This document shows, in pieces, positions 55,885 through 62,854 of a DNA stretch of 64,000 nt; position 1 is the stretch's first letter, and each line of letters opens with the position of its first letter. Source of the stretch: Roseovarius sp. M141. Its GTDB lineage: Bacteria > Pseudomonadota > Alphaproteobacteria > Rhodobacterales > Rhodobacteraceae. The position numbers were made by a program, and so were the translations under genes. The stretch lies in contig NZ_VCNH01000008.1 in the NCBI RefSeq assembly GCF_024355225.1, forward strand, positions 1,302,001 to 1,366,000. Reading direction: 5' to 3'. The notes under the pieces were generated by a model. That model made no database searches and was not told the DNA's origin. It saw nothing but the letters and a program-made list of their open reading frames with translations.

Positions 55885-56477
55885 TCGTAAATCCTCTTCT
55901 GTTCGGGGATGTTACCCGGATCCTCGGCGTCGACGCAGACGCCCTGATAGGCGGCGTGGCGGCGCGAATAGTGATCGCGCACGAACAGGTGCAGGCCGCA
56001 ATGGGCACAGACATAGGGGTCAACCTCGACATCCTCGGTGATGCCCTTGCAGTGCACACATTGCATCCGCCGCGCTGTCGATCCGCGATGTTCGGTCTGG
56101 ATGGCGGTATGCGGGATACCCGCATTCACCGCCTCGTTCATGGCCTGGCCCATCATGCTTTCGGTGCCGGTCAGGTAAACCTGAAGGCCCATATGGGCAT
56201 CCAGCAGGACACGGCGAATCCGCTGAAGCGATGCAGAGTAGCTGGGCCCGACATGCAGGATCGCCGGGTTCAGATCCCTCAGCTGGCCTTCGAAATCGGT
56301 GCCTTTGGGGATATAGATGATGTGGCTTTTCGCCATTAATTCGGGCGTGGCGATGTCGATGATCGATTCGGCACCTTCGGCCTCGGCGATCATCAGGTGA
56401 TGCTTGCCCGCGCGCGCCTCGAGCCGGCCCCAGACCGGGCGGCTGGTGATCGAGGGGGGGAATTCAAACTTCGACAT
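55881..56477 (-). CDS. dmmA: Dimethylamine monooxygenase small subunit, DmmA family
   Basis: This 198-residue protein has an N-terminal alpha/beta part (about 1-125, HHLMIAEAEGAESIIDIATP, LQVYLTGTESMMGQAMNEA). Toward the C-terminus it carries two CxxC pairs, CVHC and CAHC, which suggest a zinc ribbon or rubredoxin-like metal site. It matches the small third subunit of the heme-dependent demethylases. It is 89 bases after dmmD, with a stable hairpin between, and overlaps dmmB. Its role, perhaps coupling electron transfer to the heme subunit, is not settled. Confidence 0.85.
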   Translation of the reverse strand: MSKFEFPPSITSRPVWGRLEARAGKHHLMIAEAEGAESIIDIATPELMAKSHIIYIPKGTDFEGQLRDLNPAILHVGPSYSASLQRIRRVLLDAHMGLQVYLTGTESMMGQAMNEAVNAGIPHTAIQTEHRGSTARRMQCVHCKGITEDVEVDPYVCAHCGLHLFVRDHYSRRHAAYQGVCVDAEDPGNIPEQKRIYE

Positions 56478-56525
56478 GTGCGCCTTCGTCTCCTGTTGGG
56501 ATGTCGTGGGTCGATTTTATGGTTG

Positions 56526-56554
56526 GCATGCGGCGGAACCAGCCCGCCGCATGC
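56526..56554. other. Stable hairpin between dmmD and dmmA
   Basis: GCATGCGGCGG (56526-56536) pairs perfectly with CCGCCGCATGC (56544-56554), loop AACCAGC. There is no T-run in the direction of transcription, so it is more likely an mRNA processing or stability element separating dmmD from dmmABC than a terminator. Confidence 0.5.
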
Positions 56555-56566
56555 TTTTATAACGCA

Positions 56567-57715
56567 TCAGCCCTTGGCTGTGCGGATCTTCTTGTCTTTG
56601 TCGTAGAATGGCATTTCCGCGGCGACCGCCGGGATTTCGGTGCCATCCGCGTTGCGCACGGTCAGCTTGGTTCCCGGCTTGGCCGCGTCGACGGGCATGC
56701 GGGCGATGCCGACGTTGTGGTTGTTGACCTTCGACACCATGCCATAGGTCACAGTGCCAACCTTTTCGCCGTCCTGTAGCAGATCTGCGCCCTCATCGGC
56801 GGGTGTGTCACCCTCCAGCTGGACACCGTAGATCTTGAACCGCTCGCGGCCCTCCAGCGCATAGTGGTTTTCCGCGCCGATAAAGCCGATCTTGCCGGGC
56901 GAGACGACGAATTCGAGGCCCAGCTCCCACAGGGTGTCGCCCGCCGGATCGCCGTTCTCGTGCGGGTAGGTCTCCGAGTTGTCGCCGGGGAAGAACAGCA
57001 GATATGATTCGGTGCGCAGACGGTCCAGCGTGCTGAACTGCACCGGGCGGATGCCCATGTCCTTGCCGCCGTCCAGGATCTGATCCCACAGCTGCACGAC
57101 ATGCTTTTTCTGGCAGAAAATCTCATAGCCGCGCTCGCCGGTGTAGCCGGTGCGCGAGATCATCACCGGGCAGCCGAACAGCTTGGTCTGCAGGATGCCG
57201 AAATAGGCCAGATCACGGATGCCGGGCACATGATCGGCCAGGAAATCGACCGCGACGGGGCCTTGCAGCGAGATGTCGTGCAAATCGTCGTCGAAGGTGA
57301 TCGTGACGTTCTTGCCAGCAGCAACGGTGGTCATCGATTCCATACCGGCGCCGGTGCCGTGAACGACCAGCCAAGTGTTGACGGACAGACGATAAATCAC
57401 GCAATCGTCGATGAACATGCCCGCCTCGTTCAGCATCGCGGCATAGACCGCGCGGCCCGGCATCAGCTTTTCTACGTTGCGGGTGGTGGTGCGGTCGATG
57501 ACATGCGCCGCATCCGGGCCTGTCAGGTGAACCTTCTTCAGGCCGGACACGTCCATCAGGCCGGCCTTGGTGCGTACCGCCTCGTAATCGGCCTGTGCGC
57601 GTTCTTCGCTGTGGTCATAGAACCAGGCGGTTCCCATGCCATTCCAATCCTCCAGCTCGCCGCCGATTTCGGCATGGCGGTGTGCCAGCGCGGAGTGTCT
57701 CCAGATAATCGCCAT
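56567..57715 (-). CDS. dmmD: GcvT-like aminomethyltransferase DmmD
   Basis: This 382-residue folate-dependent protein of the GcvT/DmdA family has family segments AGLMDVSGLKKVHLTGPDAA, ISLQGPVAVDFLADH and SRTGYTGERGYEIFCQKK, with a C-terminal barrel domain. It is proposed to catch the formaldehyde unit released from dimethylamine on tetrahydrofolate. It is the first gene of the leftward dmmDABC operon and is divergent from the APC permease across a 308-base regulatory region. The symbol follows operon order as in Ruegeria; direct evidence for its reaction is limited. Confidence 0.88.
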   Translation of the reverse strand: MAIIWRHSALAHRHAEIGGELEDWNGMGTAWFYDHSEERAQADYEAVRTKAGLMDVSGLKKVHLTGPDAAHVIDRTTTRNVEKLMPGRAVYAAMLNEAGMFIDDCVIYRLSVNTWLVVHGTGAGMESMTTVAAGKNVTITFDDDLHDISLQGPVAVDFLADHVPGIRDLAYFGILQTKLFGCPVMISRTGYTGERGYEIFCQKKHVVQLWDQILDGGKDMGIRPVQFSTLDRLRTESYLLFFPGDNSETYPHENGDPAGDTLWELGLEFVVSPGKIGFIGAENHYALEGRERFKIYGVQLEGDTPADEGADLLQDGEKVGTVTYGMVSKVNNHNVGIARMPVDAAKPGTKLTVRNADGTEIPAVAAEMPFYDKDKKIRTAKG

Positions 57716-58023
57716 GATGTGGCCCCCTGTTCTCTTTGTCAGAATTCATCGGGGTATTGAGCATCAGGCAATTTTAAAAAGCAAGAACGCCATGCAATAA
57801 TTTTTCCTCACAGGATAGGCGCGCAGAGATCCGCCGACCATACAGCCATAGCGTGCATCAGCTTCGAATTTTGACGATGCAATTATTCACATCCAAGATG
57901 GGCAGCCTTTGCGCAATTGACAAGTGGTCGAAAACGCGGCCCAATGCCGCACCAATAATAAATTATTCCTGCTGGGCAAAAAATGCCTGACGAAGCAGGA
58001 AAACCAACAAGGGAGATTTACGC
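57716..58023. promoter_or_regulatory. Divergent control region between dmmDABC and the permease
   Basis: These 308 bases are A/T-richer than their surroundings. Three copies of an AATTATT core are present: minus strand 57793-57802 (AATTATTGCA), plus 57881-57890 (AATTATTCAC) and plus 57961-57970 (AATTATTCCT). A candidate rightward promoter is TTGACG (57871-57876), 17-base spacer, CAAGAT (57894-57899). A fourth core copy lies before tdm. Confidence 0.5.
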
Positions 58024-59628
58024 ATGGCGACATCAAGTGGTGGTGGCGGGGCCAGTCTACAAAGGTCTATCGGCTGGAAGGATGCATTCTGGATGGCATC
58101 GGGCGTACCCGCGCTGGTGCTGTTTTCGATCGGTGGAATCGCGGCGACAATCGGCAACCCGTCATGGGTGATCTGGATGCTGTCAGTGACGTTCGGCTTT
58201 CTTCAGGCGTTCGTTTATGCGGAAATCGCGGGCCTTTTTCCGAACAAATCCGGCGGCGCGTCGATCTATGGCGCCGCAGCCTGGGTGCGCTATTCCAAGA
58301 TCATCGCGCCGCTGTCGGTCTGGTGTAACTGGCTGGCCTGGACGCCGGTTCTGGCGATCGGCGGCGGATTGGCCGCCGGGTATGTTCTGACGTCGCTCTT
58401 TGGTGCTGATTCGGCGATCAACAGCTGGGAAATCACCCTGCTGCCGCTGGATTTCCTGAATGCGGGCCTGACGCTGCGTATCAATGCGACGTCGATTGTC
58501 GGTTCGGCCATCCTGCTGTGCGTGTTCATCGCCCAGCACAAGGGCATCTCGGCTGCCGCCAAATTGCAGTCGATCATCGGCCTTGCCGTGCTGATCCCGC
58601 TGCTTGTCGTCGGCCTTGTGCCGCTGCTGACCGGGGACGTGCTGTCGGAGAATCTGCTGCCTCTGGTGCCGGTGGCCTACGATGATGCGGGCAACGTGAT
58701 CGATGGAACGTGGAACATCGAAGGCACGACACTGTTCCTTGGCGGTCTGTTCATCGCCGCATGGTCTGCCTACGCGTTCGAGACGGCGATCTGCTACACG
58801 TCCGAATTCCGCGACCCGCAGCGTGACACCGTGCGCGCCATCATCGCCGCCGGCGTTGTCTGCGTCGTGGTCTATACGCTGGTTCCTCTCAGCTTTCAGG
58901 GGGTTCTGGGTGTCGAGGGCATGCTTCAGCCGGGCATCGTCGACGGATCGGCTGTCGCGGGTGTCATGGCGGGCATGGTCGGCGGCGGCAGTATCATCGC
59001 CAAGATCATGGTCGTGATGCTGTTCCTTGCTCTGGTGCTGGCGATCATGACGTCGATGGCGGGCTCTTCACGTACCTTGTACCAAGGGTCGGTCGATGGC
59101 TGGCTGCCCAAGTTCCTGTCGCGCACGAACGAACATGGCGCGCCGGTGGCGGGCATGTGGTCGGATCTGGGGTTCAACCTGATCCTGCTGTTGATGTCAG
59201 ACTATCTGTTCGTTCTGGCGGTATCGAACTGCTGCTACCTGGTGTTCAACTTCCTGAACCTTCATTCGGGCTGGATTCACCGAATCGATAACGCAAATGC
59301 CAACCGTCCGTGGAAGGCGCCCACCATCATGCTGTGGATTGGTGGATCGCTGGCCTTCGTTAACGCCATGCTGCTGGGCGCGGGTGCAAATGTGTGGGGC
59401 GAGGGCACGCTGCGCTCGGCCATCATTGCGATTGCGCTGATTCTGCCGGTGTTCTGGTATCGCCACTATGTCACTGACAAGGGCCAGTTTCCGTCCAAGA
59501 TGCTGGATGACCTGTCGGTCGGCGGCAACACCGACCTGTCGGTGCGCAAGGCGGGAATGTTACCTTATATCACGCTGGTTGCTGGTGTGACCGTGGTGAT
59601 CATTGCGAATCAAGTGTTCCACCTGTGA
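58024..59628 (+). CDS. APC-superfamily permease
   Basis: This 534-residue inner-membrane transporter has about 12-14 hydrophobic helices. It has the APC N-terminal pattern (MASGVPALVLFSIGGIAATI and a G-rich unwound helix 1), the helix-2 segment FVYAEIAGLFPNKSGGASIY typical of amino acid/amine permeases, and the helix-8 region SMAGSSRTLYQGSVDGWLPK. GGGAG lies before the ATG. Placed between dmm and mgs, it probably imports a methylated amine or an amino acid intermediate; the substrate is not proven. A terminator separates it from mgsA. Confidence 0.9.
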   Translation: MATSSGGGGASLQRSIGWKDAFWMASGVPALVLFSIGGIAATIGNPSWVIWMLSVTFGFLQAFVYAEIAGLFPNKSGGASIYGAAAWVRYSKIIAPLSVWCNWLAWTPVLAIGGGLAAGYVLTSLFGADSAINSWEITLLPLDFLNAGLTLRINATSIVGSAILLCVFIAQHKGISAAAKLQSIIGLAVLIPLLVVGLVPLLTGDVLSENLLPLVPVAYDDAGNVIDGTWNIEGTTLFLGGLFIAAWSAYAFETAICYTSEFRDPQRDTVRAIIAAGVVCVVVYTLVPLSFQGVLGVEGMLQPGIVDGSAVAGVMAGMVGGGSIIAKIMVVMLFLALVLAIMTSMAGSSRTLYQGSVDGWLPKFLSRTNEHGAPVAGMWSDLGFNLILLLMSDYLFVLAVSNCCYLVFNFLNLHSGWIHRIDNANANRPWKAPTIMLWIGGSLAFVNAMLLGAGANVWGEGTLRSAIIAIALILPVFWYRHYVTDKGQFPSKMLDDLSVGGNTDLSVRKAGMLPYITLVAGVTVVIIANQVFHL

Positions 59629-59663
59629 GCCTACATCCTGCTCATAACGCTTGAAAAAGACCG

Positions 59664-59688
59664 AAGCCGCCCCAGAATGGGGCGGCTT
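59664..59688 (+). terminator. Terminator hairpin after the permease
   Basis: A perfect 10-bp stem AAGCCGCCCC / GGGGCGGCTT with loop AGAAT, 35 bases past the stop; the T-tract is weak (ATAC). Confidence 0.65.
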
Positions 59689-59807
59689 ATACAGCGCAGG
59701 CTTGGAAAAACAAGTCTTGCCTTAGATGAAAATTTGTTTCTTGATAGTTGAGTGAATATAGCTTTGCTGCTAGCGTTAGAATCGATATCACAGAAGGATC
59801 ACAACAG

Positions 59808-60737
59808 ATGTGCGGGATCGTAGGACTTTTTCTGAAGGACACGTCGCTTGAGCCTAATCTAGGCCGTATGCTGACGGACATGTTGATCACGATGACGGAT
59901 CGTGGCCCCGATAGCGCGGGCATCGCCATCTATGGCACCGAACACAAAGGCAAGGTCAAGCTGACCGTGCAGTCGGATCATCCCGACCGCGATTTTGCAG
60001 GCCTCGACAAGGATCTGCAAAAGGCGCTGGGCGGTGATGTCACCATCCGCGTCAACGACACGCATGCCGTGATCGAAATCGACACAGCATGGGCTGCTGC
60101 AGGGCGCACCGTTCTGGCAGAGCTTCGCCCCGACGTGCGCATCATGAGCACCGGCGAAACGCTGGAAATCTACAAGGAAGTCGGCCTGCCGAAAAACGTC
60201 GCGGCACGCTTTGACGTCTCGTCGATGTCAGGCAGCCATGGCATCGGGCACACCCGCATGGCGACCGAATCGGCGGTGACCACGATGGGCGCGCACCCTT
60301 TCAACACCGGTCGCGATCAGTGCCTGGTGCATAACGGATCGCTGTCGAACCATGCCAGCCTGCGCCGCAAGCTGCGCAAGGCAGGCATGCATATCGAGAC
60401 CGAAAACGACACTGAAGTTGGCGCCGCCTACGTCTCGTGGAAGATGCAGAACGGCTCCACCTTGGGTGAGGCGCTGGCCTCGAGCATTGACGATCTGGAC
60501 GGGTTCTTCAACTTCGTCGTCGGCACCAAGGATGGCTTTGGCGTCGTGCGTGACCCCATCGCGTGCAAGCCCGCCGTCATGGCCGAAACCGATCAGTATG
60601 TCGCGTTCGCCAGCGAATACCGTGCGTTCGTGAACCTTCCGGGCATCGATCACGCCCGCGTCTGGGAGCCCGAGCCGGCAACCGTCTATTTCTGGAGCCA
60701 CAAAGCAGCTCCGACCGCTACAGAGAAGGCTGCATAA
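59808..60737 (+). CDS. mgsA: N-methylglutamate synthase subunit A (glutamine amidotransferase type)
   Basis: This class II amidotransferase (Ntn) domain uses Cys2 (MCGIVGLFLKD) as nucleophile to release methylamine from gamma-glutamylmethylamide for N-methylglutamate synthesis. The 309-residue protein has MTDRGPDSAGIAIYG, the HTRMATES motif and QCLVHNGSLSNH. ATG 59808 is fixed by the required Cys2 and AGAAGGATC upstream. It overlaps mgsB by one base (TAATG). The same family serves glxB-type glutamine systems, but the neighbouring gmaS, tmm and dmm genes favour Mgs. Confidence 0.92.
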   Translation: MCGIVGLFLKDTSLEPNLGRMLTDMLITMTDRGPDSAGIAIYGTEHKGKVKLTVQSDHPDRDFAGLDKDLQKALGGDVTIRVNDTHAVIEIDTAWAAAGRTVLAELRPDVRIMSTGETLEIYKEVGLPKNVAARFDVSSMSGSHGIGHTRMATESAVTTMGAHPFNTGRDQCLVHNGSLSNHASLRRKLRKAGMHIETENDTEVGAAYVSWKMQNGSTLGEALASSIDDLDGFFNFVVGTKDGFGVVRDPIACKPAVMAETDQYVAFASEYRAFVNLPGIDHARVWEPEPATVYFWSHKAAPTATEKAA

Positions 60738-61414
60738 TGCAAACGTTTGATCTAGAAGCGCAGGGCCTGCGCAATCTCAACGCTGCGCTTCAGGCACAGT
60801 CCAAAGAGACGAACCAGACCGCCTGGGAAGTCGTGAACGCCAAGGGCAGCCACGCCATCGCCGTCGGTCTGGACGCCCCCATCGAGGTGACCGTCAAGGG
60901 GTCCACCGGCTATTACTGCGCCGGCATGAACAAGCAGGCGACCGTGCGCATCCACGGCTCGGCCGGTCCCGGCGTTGCCGAGAACATGATGAGCGGCACG
61001 GTCATCATTGATGGGGACGCCAGCCAGTACGCCGGCGCGACCGCCAATGGCGGCACGCTGATCATCAAAGGTAACGCCAGCTCGCGCTGCGGTATCTCGA
61101 TGAAGGGCGTCGACATCATCGTGCACGGCAATGTCGGCCACATGAGTGCCTTCATGGCGCAGTCGGGCAACATGGTTGTGTGCGGCGACGCAGGCGATGC
61201 GCTGGGCGACAGCATTTACGAGGCGCGCCTGTTCGTGCGCGGTTCGGTCAAATCGCTGGGCGCCGACTGCATCGAAAAGGAAATGCGCCCCGAGCATCTT
61301 GAGATCCTCAAGGATCTGCTGGAGCGCGGCGAATGCGACGCCAAGCCCGAAGAGTTCAAGCGCTACGGGTCGGCCCGCAAGCTGTATAACTTCGACATCG
61401 ACAACGCATATTAA
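60737..61414 (+). CDS. mgsB: N-methylglutamate synthase subunit B (GXGXG domain)
   Basis: This 225-residue protein is equivalent to the C-terminal GXGXG beta-helix domain of glutamate synthase. Repeating glycine-rich strands are seen (VRIHGSAGPGVAENM, VIIDGDASQYAGATANGG, LIIKGNASSRCG, IIVHGNVG, MVVCGDAGDALGDSIY). It is a structural subunit linking the amidotransferase and the FMN subunit. It starts inside the mgsA stop and is 9 bases before mgsC. Confidence 0.92.
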   Translation: MQTFDLEAQGLRNLNAALQAQSKETNQTAWEVVNAKGSHAIAVGLDAPIEVTVKGSTGYYCAGMNKQATVRIHGSAGPGVAENMMSGTVIIDGDASQYAGATANGGTLIIKGNASSRCGISMKGVDIIVHGNVGHMSAFMAQSGNMVVCGDAGDALGDSIYEARLFVRGSVKSLGADCIEKEMRPEHLEILKDLLERGECDAKPEEFKRYGSARKLYNFDIDNAY

Positions 61415-61423
61415 GGGGCTGAC

Positions 61424-62767
61424 ATGAAAGACGATACACATAGCGTTCCGCGCACCGTTCCGATCCAGTCGGCCACTTTCTCGAACCCGACGAATGCGGA
61501 AATCCGCCGTGCCGCAGCGACCGGCATCTATGACATCCGGGGCGGTGGCTCCAAGCGCAAGCTGCCGCATTTCGACGATCTGCTGTTTCTCGGCGCGTCC
61601 ATCTCGCGCTACGCGCTGGAAGGCTACCGTGAGAAGTGCGACACCAAGGTCGTGCTGGGCACCCGTTACGCCAAGAAGCCGATCGAGCTGGACATCCCGG
61701 TGACGATCGCAGGCATGTCCTTTGGCGCGCTGTCTGGCCCCGCCAAAGAGGCACTGGGCCGTGGCGCATCCATGGCCGGCACCTCGACGACCACCGGTGA
61801 CGGCGGCATGACCGAGGAAGAGCGCGGCCATTCCAGCAAGCTGGTCTATCAGGTCCTGCCTTCGCGCTACGGCATGAACCCCGATGACCTGCGCCGTTGC
61901 GACGCCATCGAAGTCGTGGTTGGCCAAGGCGCCAAGCCGGGCGGCGGCGGTATGCTGCTGGGCCAGAAGATCAGCGACCGCGTCGCACAGATGCGCAACC
62001 TGCCCAAGGGCATCGACCAGCGTAGCGCCTGCCGCCACCCCGACTGGACCGGCCCCGATGATCTGGAAATCAAGATCATGGAACTGCGCGAAATCACCGC
62101 GTGGGAAAAGCCGATCTACGTCAAGATCGGTGGCACACGGCCCTATTTCGATACCATGCTGGCGATCAAGGCCGGTGCGGACGTTGTCGTTCTGGACGGC
62201 ATGCAGGGTGGCACCGCCGCCACGCAGGACGTGTTCATCGAACATGTCGGTCTGCCGATCATCTCCTGCATCGGCGAGGCCGTTCGCGCGCTTCAGGACA
62301 TGGATCTGCACCGCGAAGTGCAGCTGATCGTCTCGGGCGGTATCCGTGGCGGCGCGGACGTGGCCAAGGCACTTGCCATGGGCGCCGATGCGGTTGCCAT
62401 CGGCACGGCTGCCATGATCGCGCTGGGTGACAACGACCCCCGCTGGGAGGACGAGTATAACGCGCTCGGCACCACTGCGGGCGCCTATGACGACTGGCAC
62501 GAGGGCAAGGACCCTGCGGGTATCACCACGCAGGACGCCGAGCTGATGAAGCGGTTCGACCCGATCGCGGGCGGCCGTCACCTGAACAACTTCCTCAAGG
62601 TGATGACGCTGGAGGCGCAGACGATTGCGCGGGCGTGCGGGCACAACCACCTGCACAACCTCGAGCCCGAGGATCTTGTGGCGCTGACGATGGAAGCCGC
62701 CGCAATGACGAAAATCCCGCTGGCGGGAACCAACTGGTACCCCGGCAAGCCGGGCACCAGCTACTGA
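61424..62767 (+). CDS. mgsC: N-methylglutamate synthase subunit C (FMN glutamate-synthase-like)
   Basis: This 447-residue FMN- and Fe-S-binding domain is like the central/synthase part of glutamate synthase. It condenses methylamine with 2-oxoglutarate to N-methylglutamate. Visible motifs are MSFGALSGPAKEALGRGASM, GQGAKPGGGGMLLGQKIS (phosphate and ammonia-channel region), VVLDGMQGGTAATQDV, SGGIRGGADVAKAL and GADAVAIGTAAM. The large antisense open frame over this gene is a shadow. A T-tailed hairpin follows. Confidence 0.93.
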   Translation: MKDDTHSVPRTVPIQSATFSNPTNAEIRRAAATGIYDIRGGGSKRKLPHFDDLLFLGASISRYALEGYREKCDTKVVLGTRYAKKPIELDIPVTIAGMSFGALSGPAKEALGRGASMAGTSTTTGDGGMTEEERGHSSKLVYQVLPSRYGMNPDDLRRCDAIEVVVGQGAKPGGGGMLLGQKISDRVAQMRNLPKGIDQRSACRHPDWTGPDDLEIKIMELREITAWEKPIYVKIGGTRPYFDTMLAIKAGADVVVLDGMQGGTAATQDVFIEHVGLPIISCIGEAVRALQDMDLHREVQLIVSGGIRGGADVAKALAMGADAVAIGTAAMIALGDNDPRWEDEYNALGTTAGAYDDWHEGKDPAGITTQDAELMKRFDPIAGGRHLNNFLKVMTLEAQTIARACGHNHLHNLEPEDLVALTMEAAAMTKIPLAGTNWYPGKPGTSY

Positions 62768-62784
62768 TTGGAACCGGCCAAGGG

Positions 62785-62813
62785 GGGCGCGCACAATGTG
62801 GCGCGCCCTTTTT
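62785..62813 (+). terminator. Intrinsic terminator or attenuator between mgsC and gmaS
   Basis: GGGCGCGC (62785-62792) pairs with GCGCGCCC (62801-62808), followed directly by TTTTT. It lies 17 bases past mgsC and 41 before gmaS, so gmaS is reached by read-through or has its own promoter in a very short gap. Confidence 0.8.
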
Positions 62814-62854
62814 GCCATAGATATCCAAAAGATAATCAACAGGGATACCCGAAC

